Assembly: GCA_002189035.1 (NCBI GenBank)
Contig: NEEC01000016.1
Coordinates: 1,054,001-1,118,000, forward strand
DNA length: 64,000 nucleotides
Direction of reading: 5' to 3'
Source of the DNA: Utricularia gibba
Lineage: Eukaryota; Streptophyta; Magnoliopsida; Lamiales; Lentibulariaceae
The notes beneath the pieces were generated by a model. It ran no database searches. It saw only the letters and a list, made by a program, of their open reading frames with translations, and had not been told where the DNA came from. Positions 13,830-26,292 of this stretch are shown here, piece after piece. Position numbers and translations under genes: made by a program. Numbering within the stretch: the first letter of the stretch is position 1; every line of letters starts with the position of its first letter.

Positions 13830-15181
13830 ATGGACATGTCTCTGCTCCAACGCCACCGCCTCATGCTCCGGCAACAGGCTCGTCATTCTTCGTTACCGAT
13901 CTCTCCCGATCGCGAGAATATCGTCGCGCATTCCTTGCTGGATCCTCGATCTCTTGACGGAGCTCTTCAATACGATCATACCGGAGCGTACTCCATGGTT
14001 TCCAACGGTAGTTGCTCCTCCGCCGCAGCGCCGAAGACGAGAAGACGATGCAACAGTACCGTGTACGGGAAAAGGAGACCGCAGGTTGGTTCGATTTGCT
14101 TTTCGCCTCGCCTTCTTAGTTCGGGATAGGGAAAATCTTCCGTGTCCTGATGTTTATTTTCCTGGGAAATGTATATGCAGAATGATATTGAGGAACAGGA
14201 GGAGGAGGAGGAAACAGGGGAGGAGAAATCGGAGATCAGCATTAAAGCTGAGAGAGAATCATCGTCTTGTAAAGATAGTTTCAAGGGTCCCGAGGCTCAG
14301 AAACAGAATCAGTCGGATTATATTCACGTCAGGGCGAGACGAGGCCAGGCCACTGACAGCCACAGCCTCGCAGAACGGGTACGCGTTCTGAAATTGCCCT
14401 CAAAAGCAAAGCTTACTCCCTGTTTGTGTTGGTGCGCTCGTAGTTGATGATGAAATGACTGGCTGAACGCAGGCGAGACGAGAGAAGATCAGCAAGAAGA
14501 TGAAATGCTTGCAAGATTTGGTTCCAGGTTGCAATAAAGTCACCGGAAAAGCTGGAATGCTGGATGAAATCATCAACTATGTTCAGTCTCTTCAAAAACA
14601 AGTAGAGGTTGGTGGTTGGTTGGTTTAAGTAAACTTCTCCTGGTTATTTATCTCATCTCTTTCATCCATGTTTAACTTGATCTGCTGCTTTCTTGCAGTT
14701 CCTTTCCATGAAACTGGTGGCTGTAAATCGGAAGCTCGACTTCAATCCCGACAACTTGTTCATGAAAGAGGTGAGTTGATGGATTTCCCTCCTCTCTAGC
14801 TCGAAGGGTTGATGAATGAAAACAAATGGTTTGCTCTGCAGGCTCCTGCGGCATATGCAGGGTGTATAACTTTATCAGGTGCAACAGCAGTTACACAGCT
14901 TGAGCCGGCAAATCCAAGCTGCTTCCATTACAACCTAATCCAGCAGCATGGATCCTCAAACCCTGTATCGGTAGATCAGGCTCAATCTATGCCTGAAAAG
15001 TCGTCTCTCTCAATCCCAGACACCCTGCTCGAGTCTTCCTTTACGCAGGTAGATTTACGAACCCTTTTCTCAGACACCCCACTTTGGTCTGCTTCAAGTC
15101 TTCAGAGCAGTAAGATGTGTAAAGCAGGTGCCGAGCTGGGACTTAGACTGGCAGGGTCTTTTGAACGCTGGCTTTCAATGA
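13830..15181 (+). CDS. bHLH transcription factor of the HBI1/BEE group
   Basis: Non-inhibited bHLH factors of this group promote cell elongation downstream of brassinosteroid and other signals. Six exons (13830-14084, 14181-14378, 14473-14607, 14699-14770, 14842-15048, 15128-15181) give 306 residues. The start [10 protein letters not shown] resembles HBI1 (MDMSVLER). An acidic Glu run at the start of exon 2 (residues about 88-98) precedes [20 protein letters not shown], and the His-Glu-Arg DNA-contact set is intact. [20 protein letters not shown] and [20 protein letters not shown] complete the domain. The last exon was chosen because [17 protein letters not shown] matches the family tail; reading straight through exon 5 gives an unrelated end. 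The exact orthologue (HBI1, BEE2 or BPE) is uncertain. Confidence 0.93.
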
Positions 15182-15999
15182 AGGCTACAAATTCAAGGGT
15201 GCTCAAGCATGACTCTTGGTGTCAATCCAGCCTCGGTTTTTCACCCTGTATCATCATCACTTCCAGAACCTAGGAGTAATTAAGCAACACTACTCAAGGA
15301 TCACAAGATGAAGCAGTAGTAGCAGTTCATATTCTTTTTTGCTTACAACTTAGCTTGGACTTGGTGTGCCTCATTTGCTTTATGATAAGGCAGGGCAATT
15401 CATCTGCCTATCTGCAGAATGTATAGTGTAGTATTGTTCACAATACATGTTTCATCTCATACATTTCTATGGCTCCATTTCCAAACATAATAACCGTGCG
15501 GTTAAAAGAGAACAAGACCAGCATGATGAATGCATTTGTGAAGTTTCAAGCATAGTGGGCACAGGCTACGGGTGAAGGAAAATGAAAAGATGAGTAAGAC
15601 TTGTGGTTAAATGGTCCATCTTTAGGGCAGCCTGAGGACTACCATTGCAGCAGTGGACAATATGCTGAGGACCACAAAGATGACAACTTTCTTAAAGGGA
15701 AACTTCCTTCACATGTGATATGTAAAAGACATAAAGCTAGAAGCCAAGCTTTTTCTGATCAATTTGGCGTTTTGTGCACAAGCAGAAGATTGAACAGCAT
15801 TATCAACGTACCAGCACGGTGAACACATCAAGTACAGATATTGCAACACTACAGCAGGGGGGCTACAACCTGGAGAGCAGTTAAGAAAGTGAAATCCAAC
15901 TAGCCGAAGATGATGCGCTGTTTTCTTCCACAAGGATGATGAAGGAAATGTACCCTGAGTCAAAGTAAGCACGCATGCATTATAGTTCATGTGGGGAGT
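15182..15999. other. Convergent spacer between bHLH and tubby-like genes
   Basis: Holds the 3' UTRs of the two convergent genes. No further gene or repeat is recognised. Confidence 0.5.
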
Positions 16000-17531
16000 T
16001 CATTCACAAGCAGGCTTGGTGTCAAAGCTACTTAAGCAGATGGCGAAAGCCTGGAAAGCAGAGAGTGGGTAGTGATAATCCATCGTAAAGATGTCCTTCC
16101 CAATCTTTCCAAACTGCAGTATAACCTTTTCTTGCTCTGCATAAGGTATGTCAAATGAGGGATCAACAGCAGCCACGAGCTGGAAGTTCTTCACTGATGC
16201 TACCGTGACACGGCCTTTGAAGTTCAGGCACCAGCACTGCAACTGCTCATGCCATCTTGGGGCCTTATTCTTAAGGACAAGAGATTCCGGATTACTTGGA
16301 TTCTCCATGGATGATGAACCTAGGAGGCTTGGAGAGCTGAAGGGTATAATATGCTCCTTTCCCTTTGACACAGGCGAAAATGATAGTTCATTCACCGGTG
16401 TAGGTGCAGTGCCCCCAACCTGAACGGAAGACAAGGGAATCGAATGCATCACGCAGTGCATTCGTCTCGGACCCCTTGCGCGGAGGACATTCAGCTCATA
16501 CGAAACAGTAGCCACATTGTAGTTGTAGGAAGGCAGTTTTGGAGATACTTGTTTGAGATTGAATCTCCGGCTGTGTCGACTTGAATTGTTTCCAGCAGCA
16601 ATACCTGGTGCTTGGCTATCAAAAATTGCGAACTTGGTCCCCAGAAAGTTAGACCTACACACACAGTGTTGAATTCAGGGAAGGAAACATGGCTACAAAT
16701 GGGACTCATCAAGAACAGAGCAAGATTGCTTTACCGGAGTTTCCCAATGTACGTGTTGCTGGCCCGAGAAAACTCATCTGCAACCAAAGAAATTATGAAG
16801 TCCGTGCTTGCAGCCCTTCTAATCCTCTTTGCAGCCAGCAACAACTTATCGTTTTCACCCTCAGCTGCCACGATCCAAGAACGAGGTTAAGTAATGGTAA
16901 AAGGAAACAACTCCCCTGTCTCCATCATGCTTGCAAAGTTCTTGACAACAGCAGAATGCAAGGAAGGTAAGCAAAATATACTTCCGTTGGCAGGAAAGTG
17001 ACTTACATGGACTTAAACCATAATAGAGACGGTAAGTTGAATTTGTCCTATCCCTCTTGATAAAGCACTGGATCGGAGCATCTCGAGGTCCCGGCTGGTG
17101 TAAATGCGAAATAGACACATTGAGAGACTCCCAAAGATGCGCAAAGATGAATGGAATTCGATTGGGATCTGAAACTGGGATACCTGCTTCAAAGAAATGG
17201 GAAAAGTGAGTCTCCCACATTCTTCGGGTGTTTTGACAATTTCCTTGGTGACATTTCTCCACGATCTACAAACGGCTGCACAAAACACAACAACTGTTCT
17301 AGCTGGCCAGTCAGTCTCACTCTCTTCAACTCTGCGGATGATGTCTAGAAGCAACTCCGGTGGTAAATTTGCCCATTTTCCTTGCTCGATGGGTTCAGAC
17401 GGCGCGAGATCAGGAGCAATGAAGGCTCTTGTTCGGCTGCGCCAATGCTTCCCCTCAATCCCCTGCATAGATATGCTTCCAATTCCATCTTTAAGTTCCT
17501 TGAGCTCACGTATGATACCCTTGAACGACAT
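16000..17531 (-). CDS. Tubby-like F-box protein (TLP)
   Basis: Plant TLPs pair an F-box, which docks to SKP1 in SCF ubiquitin ligases, with a tubby domain that binds phosphoinositides and holds the protein at the plasma membrane. Four exons (17184-17531, 17007-17094, 16735-16864, 16000-16654) give 406 residues. [18 protein letters not shown] is the usual N-terminus. The F-box runs from about residue 53 ([20 protein letters not shown]). The tubby domain starts near residue 117 ([15 protein letters not shown]) and includes [49 protein letters not shown] and the end [15 protein letters not shown]. The central linker between the two tubby halves is shorter than in some members. All splice junctions keep frame. 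An in-frame ATG 12 bases upstream (17543) is possible but less like the family. Confidence 0.96.
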
Positions 17532-18632
17532 CCCGGTGGTCACACCAATCGCCTCTTCGGTTTGCCTACAAGCATCGCATACCTAGTACAACAGCAAGAC
17601 ACGAATAAGCAGAACAGCAAAGGCTTTGAAGACGGGAAACGAAAGAGGAGCGCATTTGGTGTCTTCGTTATAATAACAGATCTGACAGCCTCACTCGAGA
17701 AGGAAAGAACATCTGGGTGTAAAGTAAGAAAATCCCAGATGATACAATGGCTTAATGATAAGAAGACACCGGCTACATAAGGGAAAGATCTGAAAAAATT
17801 GAAATTCAGCAAACGAATCACCAGATTTTAAGAGCAACTCTCAGCCCACTCATCAAAAGAGCTGGGATTCCTAGAAAACAAAAAACAGACAAAACGTCAC
17901 GCATCCCCATACCCCAACAGATCCAGTAGTACCACAGCCAGAGCATGAACAACCCAACCCAACCCAATCCACCAGCGAAAAGACACAAACTTTGTAGAGC
18001 TCAGGTGTCAACAAGGAAAGGGAAAAAAACCATGAACCTGAAGGATCGGAAAACGGGCAGAAGCCGGGTAGATTACAAGGGCCGCAGATCGGTCACTAGA
18101 ACTCCCTGCATTGCCTTCCCAATTTCCACCGGCTTCAGCGCCAGTTAGACGACACGGCAAGCAGCGATCAGTGACTCCCCGGCGGAGAGAAAAACGCAGC
18201 CCTCATCCCAGACACCGTAATTTGCTCGTCACATGCTAAGAGAAAGAATAAAGTCAAGTTCTTGTCCTTCCCTTTTATCCGCTTCTCTCTCTTCAGTCTC
18301 CCCACCTTCTTCTACATATATAATAAAAAAGCTAGAAACACCACCAAAATGACTTACTGTTTTTTTTTTATAGACCAAACACACGACAAGCATCATACGC
18401 AATGAGACACCGACACCAGGCCTGCATTTTGTAATCCACAAGGTAAGAACACACTAATAAATTTCTAAACTTGATCCAAGACATAATTTTTTGTTTACTT
18501 TAAAAACATTATATAATTTCATTTTCCTGCGCTTAGACATGTTGTGGAACAGGTCTGCAAGAACGACCATGACCGCAATAGAGACGAGGATGAAGACGTC
18601 TGATGTTCATGACCATAAAGCTGTAACCTTTC
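17532..18632. other. Spacer upstream of the TLP gene
   Basis: The sequence nearest 17532 probably contains the TLP leader, possibly with a 5' UTR intron as is common for TLP genes. The far side is the 3' flank of the DUF829 gene. No additional gene is recognised. Confidence 0.5.
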
Positions 18633-20445
18633 CTAAGATTTCCCTGCAAGGGTTAAGCAATCTCTTAAAAAACCATCAACCTGGTGCACGTACGCAGCTG
18701 GGAAAGCCCTGTAATGATCCACATGAGCAGACGACCCGAAATTGAAGCTCCGTACATCTCTTCCTCCTCTCTTCTGCTCATCAAGGAACAACTCCACGGC
18801 TTCGAATGGAATGACCCTGTCTCCGGAGCTATATAGATACAGCTGAGGGCAGGGAGGCTGATCCTTCGAGAGTATATCGATGATCTTCGAGAGCCTCCTG
18901 TTGTGGACGGAACAAGTCCAAGAGTTGAGATCAACATCATTTAATCGCATGCATTATCCAAACTTCCAAGACTTACTGGTTTATATCAGGCAAGTTGAGG
19001 ATCAAGTTGAAGAGTTTTTCAAATGCTGCGAGCACTGCGGTTTCCACGATGGAAGGCCTGAGCTTTAACTCTTGTACTGTCGACCCGGTCATTCCACTAG
19101 CCAATGCAGCTCCTGCTGTCCTAGTTGACGGATAAATAGCAGTGCTGTGCTGTTTAAGCAGGGCTGCAGTAAATCCGGCAGCCCAAACCTGAAAACCCAT
19201 GGATATTCAGGCAGATGCATCATGGGCAGAAAATGGAAGGCAGAGTTGAAACATGTGCAAATAAAGTAGGCATAAGCTATGGGATTCAGCGAAGCTCAAT
19301 TGGAATCTAATAGAGTTGCAAAGAAAAAGAGAAATTTCCATCAGAGAGTAACTAGAGCTTGCTCCAGATGTTGGGTTTCGACCTCGAAACCATTCAAATA
19401 CAAGAATCAAAATATGAAAGCAACGCCGCAACCAGAAACCAGAAGCCATCGATGAGCAGTTAGCTCAGAATGTTCAAAGCAACTGGAATAAAATTCTCCG
19501 GAAGAGAAGCTAAATTTTGTTGCACATAAGAAACTGAGGTAATTCCCAAAAGACACAAGCTTTTTGCACAAGAAAGAACATTAGACAATCCAACTAGGAA
19601 AAACGCATACCTTTGGATCAATGTTAGGATCTCCACCCGAATCTACAATGCATCCTTTTATCTTGGTCAACAGATCATGTCTACTTTTTCTGAAATTGTC
19701 AAGAATAGAACCATATCTGCAGAAGAAAATAGTAACTGAACAAAACGACAATCCCGGCTCACTAGAGTTAGCGAAAGTAGTCAAGAATAGCACAACAATG
19801 GGGTGTAACTCGTAAGAATTTGATTGATGAGTCGGCGACCTACGTTAGCCAGCCGGTGTTGCTAAACGTGTGGAACATCACGAGCCGATCACGGGCATCC
19901 CCATTCAACAACCATGAAGCTAAATCCTCTGCCAATCTTCGAGGCCTTTCCTCCAGCTTCTTTCCCAGTGGAACATTGAGAGCATCCATCACAGAAGTAA
20001 CAAACGTAACTACATGAATCCCTTTAGCGTTGTACAACTCAACGTACCGCCTCAACTGCTTGGGCTTGGCTCCCAACCACCCCAGCATCACCACCGCAAC
20101 CTCGGGCTCATTGTCTCCCAAAGCAACCCCATTATCGAGTCCGCTGAGGACTTTTCCTGAAGCGTAATGCCATCGGGTGGAGCTGTGGTCGGTACCAAAA
20201 AAAGTGCGAATAGCAGAATCGGCTGACAACGAAAAACGGGACTTCCCGAAAAGTTGACGAGGCTTGAAGAATGGACCATTAGGAATGCTGGAGAAGCGAT
20301 TATTGTGATTGTGGGGAACGAAAGAGGCCAGCGTTCGGCTCGTGGGGAGTGGCCGTTGCACCCTGACAGGAGCCCAAAACTTGGCGGGTTCATGGATTAA
20401 CGGCCGAGGAAAAGGAAGATTGCAGGAGATGATAACCCTCGCCAT
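18633..20445 (-). CDS. DUF829 / TMEM53-type alpha/beta-hydrolase, possibly plastid-targeted
   Basis: Four exons (19844-20445, 19611-19716, 18977-19188, 18633-18897) give 394 residues. EVAVVMLGWLGAKPKQLRRY is the first strand and loop of the DUF829 fold. HTFSNTGW carries the presumed nucleophile Ser, YSSGDRVIP the acidic residue and SAHVDHYRAFP the His. The protein therefore has a complete hydrolase-like triad, but the substrate of plant members is unknown to me. The first 100 residues are rich in Arg, Ser and Pro with few acidic residues, as in transit peptides; this targeting is an inference. No strong membrane helix is visible, despite the animal name TMEM53. All introns are GT-AG and keep frame. 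Confidence 0.9.
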
Positions 20446-20947
20446 TGATCGAAATCACAACAGCGGGGTGACTCGACGAAACTTCCCACACTCCATCGTC
20501 CTTGGTTTTCAATCTCACGAAGAATCAGAAACCCTACCAAAATCACTCTAAATTCGTACACAGCCTTACCGCCAGCCTCTAAAATGGCATCACCAATTTG
20601 GCTTTGCCGGGTAGTTCGACACCTGCGAACTGCGCGAAGTCTAGCCGGGACTACTCCGGCCAACTTCCCGGCAGCTATTTCGGGGAGGTTTAGGGCTCCA
20701 GTATACTTGCTAAAAGAGACACCTTTGCCACAGTAATTTGGTTTATTTCGAAGATTCGCATAAAAATTGGCAATACTCTCAAGAGAGGAAAGGAACACAC
20801 GGGAGATATATATATGTATGTCCAGTCAAGTCCAATCTGTAACACTATTACATCAGCTTACTGCACTACAGAGAAACAGAGCTGCAAACTCAGCTCTTAG
20901 AGCAACTCCTGATCACCAAACTCCGGAGACCCAAAACAGGAGAATGC
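20446..20947. other. Spacer between DUF829 and TOM1-like genes
   Basis: Holds the DUF829 leader and promoter and the TOM1-like 3' UTR. A 133-residue minus-strand frame here overlaps the DUF829 start in another frame and shows no family match. Confidence 0.5.
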
Positions 20948-23018
20948 TCAGTCACTGAAGTCTGTGCTTCCACTGTGAGAGCTACTCACATTGCCACTGT
21001 GTAAGGAGAGGCTTCTCAGGTGTGTACCAAGTGCAACATCATCTGGTTTATTGTCCTGGAAGAACTTCTGACGTTCCATGTATTTAGATGGTGGTGGAGG
21101 GATGACGACGGCTGCTTGTTTATCCATCAAAACTTTCTGACTCGGGCTGCTGCCAAGAGATTTAGCTGTTTTGTGGCTAGGCTCCATTGATAGAGGCCTT
21201 TCACGGTGGTCGATGGACAAGGGCCGTATCAGGGGCCTGTTGAACATTTCTCCTGGAACAGGGTGCCCCATTAATCCAAAAGGACGATGATCCATCTTTT
21301 CCACTTCATCATCAGGACGTATACATGCTTTCCCCTTTCGCATCCTGTCCCATGGAGATAGTGGAAGGGTGCTGCTTATTACAGTGAGGATCAAGAAGCT
21401 GAGAATTGAGCTTATTGATCATGCTTACCGCCTGAATAACTGTTCTGCTTCTTCTTCCTCCTCTTCCTCCCCATGGTTGATATGATGTGATTCGGGTATC
21501 CTCCTACCAGAAAGAAGAGCATCGTGCCTACGAAGAACTCTATCAAGCTGATCGTTGATCTCAACAGCCCGTAAAACGATCTTTTCGTTCCTGGAAAAGG
21601 GGAGGATACAAAAACAGAGGTTATTCTCTGAGCAGAAAGGGCACATAGTAGAAAAGAGCACTAACCGAGAGGTAACTGCCAGCTGCATTACTCTTTGCTT
21701 ATGGAACGAGCATTGTTCCACAAGATCTAGAGTAAATTCATCGTTTGCTCCCTTGAAGAACAACAGAAGGGAACAATTTCAAATCATCAAACAGAAAAAT
21801 AAGCAAAGTCGAAGCAGATGGAATACTACCTCCTGGTTTTGAGAATCAATAGCATCAAGAACATCTCGTAGAACATCCAAAGCAGTATTGGCTTTCTCAA
21901 GAATACTACAGAATAGATGCTATGGAAGTAAGAGCGAGTCGTAGGCAAACTTTTGTGACAAAATATGAGGAATCATAAAGCAGTGAAATGGCTACCTCAA
22001 TTCAGAAACGGCTGGATTTTGGGTTTGCGGCAAAGTCCTCTCATTCGTAGGAACATCGGGCTTCACTGCTGGTGGGTTATGCTTTGCAATGCTGTTTATA
22101 GAGTCAGGCTTAGAGACATCTCTAGGCCTCTGAGGAAACTGAACTCCAGCACTCTGAGAGAAAATGCGTTGTTAAATTCAATAAATTTTCATTAACAGAG
22201 CAATGTGGATGCAAATCTACTGACTTCCACTACTTAAAACACACACACAAAAAGGCAGCCAAATGGAAGACAGAGCAATGTGGATGCAAATCACCACGCA
22301 CCACTAACTCGTAGAATGCAGAATAGAATTGAGGGAACTTCCCAGAAGCCCCACCCACATACGTCTGTGCAGCATCTAACAGGAGAAATATCTTCTCTCG
22401 AACTGGAAGTTCCGTCTGCGAAAAGGGTAACTCGTTGAATCAAATCATCAACATTAATATCATCAACTGTTAAGAATACGCACTTTTTTCTTCACAATTT
22501 TCACAAGCACGGGCAGTACTCCTTTGTCTACAACTTGATAATGTACTGGTTCTCCGACATTATTCAACAGCATCTCCAGCAACTGGTGAGCCACATTTTC
22601 AGAAGCAGAACGAGGAGAGCAGGTCATCAATATCTACAACAGAACTCCTATATGCAACTAATCAACTCACCAACACTGAATAGAGTTGAGCGTTCGCATT
22701 TTTACTTCCAAGGCGTTTTTTAATTGCTTTCACAACATCTTTGGCTTGCCTGCATAATCAAGGACTCAGAAAGGTTCTCCCATAGAATATAATTACAAAA
22801 GCACATGTGTGAAGTCAAAAAGGAATTCCAGAAGTTTTCAAGTCTTAGGCTAAAAGGACGTTTTCAAGTGTTAAGCTCAGAAAGGAAACGAAATCATGAG
22901 TGCTGCACTACCTGTGGTCTTGGGCAACTAGTTCACATATCTCTATGTTCTTGGACCAGTCCATTTCAGAAAGCTTTTCACTAGTAGCACTATTTACCAA
23001 TTCAACCGCCATTTTCAT
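20948..23018 (-). CDS. TOM1-like (TOL) VHS and GAT domain protein
   Basis: TOL proteins bind ubiquitinated plasma-membrane cargo and pass it to the ESCRT pathway for vacuolar degradation. Nine coding exons (22912-23018, 22671-22749, 22484-22582, 22302-22415, 21996-22153, 21830-21905, 21666-21751, 21429-21590, 20948-21344) give 425 residues. The VHS domain covers about residues 5-135 ([31 protein letters not shown]). The GAT region follows at about 185-270 ([59 protein letters not shown]). An acidic Glu run precedes EQLFRRMRKGKA, and the tail ends SLSLHSG...GSTDFSD as in known TOLs. A splice acceptor six bases before the ATG shows an intron in the 5' UTR. All junctions keep frame. Confidence 0.95.
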
Positions 23019-25327
23019 GATCCCTCTGCAAGAATGAGGCCCTCAATACAAGGCAAAAACTACAAACGCCGTTTTTCAAGTCTTGTACTAATTTACTGAA
23101 AGGAAATACCCACAAGGTTTGCAAAGCTGATAATCAATCACGATACCCAAAATGCACCAATAGCTTAGAAATGGGTACAGCAACAGGGGTTCAATCACTT
23201 ATACATACAGTACAGACGTGAAAATTGAAACAGAAAATCAACCCCGGATAGAAGTGTAAACAGAGAAGCATTCATTAGAAAAGCAAATTGTCTTTCCCCA
23301 AAAATCCCCAAGCGACCATAAGCAATAATCGTCCCTACCTCACACCAACAACCGAGAAAAGACTTCCCTTCATCATTCCTCCCAATCAATCCTCAAACCT
23401 AATAAAAGAAAAGAAAGGTACACTGCCCCCTGATCCCATCAAAACCATGAATCGCTCCCCCAAATTCACGGATCAAAATCTCATTTTCTCCGCATCATAA
23501 CAGTGTTTAATAATCAATCACGATAGCAAAAAAACACCCACCACAAAGCAACCCAAGAAAGGGCACACGCAACAGCCCCAAACGCGTCAAAAGTCAGTCT
23601 GCAATCGCTGCAAACGTTGGACGACTGCTGTACAACATCACAAACCGACCATACATTCACACAAACATATAGCACATAAAAGTAAAATGACGATAGTCAC
23701 AGCGCCACGACAAGTCCACTCCGTATTTTCCATCTCCGCGTATCACAATTCCACCTTTCCCAACATCAAACTGACCTTGTCGATGACCCCCGATATCTAT
23801 AGAATCTCTGTTCCAACGATGAAGATACCCTTCTCTCTTTTTTTTCTAAATCCAGTCAGTGGTAAGGCTGTTTCCTCTGCTGGACAATCGTAAAAAGCAG
23901 TAGGCTTTGGTACCTGGATTCAGATTGGAAATTGGTCCCGTAGTGGTATTGGCTATCGCCACTCCCATCAAACCTCAAAGACAAGAAAGCCCTCGGAATG
24001 TAACTCCCCAAAATCACCCATTAATTGCCATTTACATCATCTAAAGAACCCTAAATCCAATGATTATGCATTCACAATACCCCCCACCCAGGTATCATCA
24101 GCATTTAATTACCTCTCCTCAAACTTCTAATTACGTCATTATCTCGTAATTAACAAATGGCGGGTGTCATTAGAAGATTAATTATGCCACCGCCTCTGAA
24201 AATGAAAGGGAGGCAACAGAAACTCCCCGGACGACGACAAACAGTGGCCCTCGCGTACGGGGGACCACAGAATCCCAGCCCGCTGAAATCCATGGCCCAA
24301 TACGGCCCACGAGGACGACCAGCCACGGCCACTTATTTTTCTTTATCATTTAAAGTTAAAACCGTCAAATTAACTTTATTTAATTTTTCTTTATTGATTT
24401 CAATCTTCATGATTAAAATTCTAGGATTTAATTTCAAAATTATTAAATAAATATTAATTAGAAAAATTACATTATTTATTTTATACACGTCTTAGAAATA
24501 CATTGATACCTTCATACTAAATTTTATTAAATTATATAATATAATTTTATAATATCATATAGAATAGTTTACTAAACTGTTTTTCTATTCTACATAATAT
24601 GAAATGCATATTTAAAGCATAACGCGGACTTCATGTGTTTGGTTCAAAATAAAAAAATGAAATTAAATTTGATTTAATTTGTACTTGTAAATAGAATATT
24701 TTATTAAAATTTATTTAAATGATATAATATTTTCAATATTTTACTAAAAATATATTATTTCCTATGGTATTCTCAGAGAGGATGAAATCATCAAATCTTG
24801 ACAATACATTCAAAATCCCCCAAACAAAATATTTCATTTATTAAATTAACATAATGAGGCCCACTATAACATTGGGCCCAAACTATGGAAGCCCAACATC
24901 TCCTTTTTATCCAGTTGCTCTGAAAGATCCCAGCCCAACAACCACAATTTAATTTTTCTTTTGTTTTGTTTTCAAAACAAGGGTCATCAAAAGAGTTGCT
25001 ATCAACCAGGTTGGATTTTTACAGCATTGACTCTTATTCCAAGATTATCCATTTGGATTTATTTATTTAATATATATTATATTATTTACTGGATAGAGTT
25101 GAGATGAGAATAAATATGGAAATTGACTAATAATAATAATACTAATCACATCATAGCATCCAAGGGCAATAGTACATTTTTGTTTTCTTACAAGTAGGTG
25201 GTCGTCACTACAAGGCGTCCATCAAATCACAGACCAGAGGGAGCCCCACCGCCCATTCCTGGAGCCGATTAGAGGCAGTTATCAACACTAAGCATGCATG
25301 ATTACCTGCTATGGAGTAGCCCACATA
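23019..25327. other. TOL 5' UTR intron and promoter, then AT-rich spacer
   Basis: The acceptor at 23026 implies a non-coding first exon somewhere between about 23100 and 23960. The phrase ATAATCAATCACGATA occurs twice (about 23128 and 23508). From about 24340 onward the sequence is strongly AT-rich. No gene is recognised. Confidence 0.5.
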
Positions 25328-26292
25328 TCAGTAATAGCTACTGTTGCCCCATGCTAACCCCTGCGTGTAACCGCCGTATGCGCTCTCGAAATCCTGCATT
25401 CCGGTGAAAAGCAAGTCGTCCATGGAGAACGCGGAGGCGCCGGGGCTGTTGGTGTTGCCGGAGAAGGCGTCGTGTTTCTCCGAGAGTCGTTGTATTTCCA
25501 TTGTAGCCTCGTCGAGTTGTTCCTTGAGCTTCAGCAGCTGTAGAGTGGCAAGTGTTCGAGTAAATTCATGGTATTTCTGGAATCCTGCCCTAAGTAGGGC
25601 GACCCAAAGGTATTAGGGTTAAAACCTTTGACCTGGTAATAATACTCGGGAACTAAACTAAGCTATGGTGTCGTCATCCTGTACCATCGGGGTGGGTGTG
25701 TGTTCAGTTCTCGAAAAGGGAAAGGATACATGAAAGAAAGTAATGTACCTCTGTTTCGAGGAGGCATTTCTCAACAACTGCGGTGTCGTGCTCCGCCTTG
25801 AGCTTCGAGTACTCCTCCTCCAGCTTCTTCACCTTCCACCGGACACGCCGGTTCTGGAACCACACTGCGACCTGGCGGGGTCCAGCCCCAACTCCGCCGC
25901 CAACCGGTCTTTCCTCTCCGTCTCCAGCTTATGCTCACACCCGAAGCTCCGCTCAAGCATCTTCACCTACACCGCCGCCCCAAAGAAAAAGTTAGTTAAA
26001 CTCAGTCCCTGCTCCGGCAATGTAATATATGCGTGCGTCCCACGCACCTGCTCCTCGCTGAGCTTCCTCTTCCTCACCACCCCGTCCGCCGCACTCTTCG
26101 TCCCCCGCCGCCTCCGCCGCAGCTGCTCCGACGCTCCTGCCGGACTCACATTCTGAGGAACAGACACAGAAGAGGGTAAGAATTTGGGGAGGGTTAAAAC
26201 TCACCTTGCTGTTGCGGAGGCTGCAGGTATATCCCATCACTGTAGTACTCAGAAACAAGCATCGCATCATCCAAGTCCTCCTGCTGGTTCAT
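25328..26292 (-). CDS. HD-Zip class I factor of the HB21/HB40/HB53 group, frameshifted in the homeobox
   Basis: This clade acts in stress responses and bud dormancy. Exons are about 26205-26292, 26048-26152, 25749-25966 and 25328-25537. [20 protein letters not shown] resembles HB40's start. RRRRRGTK...[10 protein letters not shown] leads into [30 protein letters not shown], then [13 protein letters not shown] of recognition helix 3. The leucine zipper follows ([40 protein letters not shown]). Two problems are visible. RQVAVWFQN is out of frame unless one base is added to the G run at 25877-25880. Exon 1 ends in phase 1 while exon 2 needs phase 0, so that junction does not close with the visible GT-AG sites. 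I infer consensus errors, but a decaying gene cannot be excluded. The terminal exon is intact with stop at 25328. Confidence 0.85.

Noticed and set aside
20397-20798. 133-residue minus-strand frame
   Set aside because: Overlaps the DUF829 first exon in another frame; no recognisable domain.
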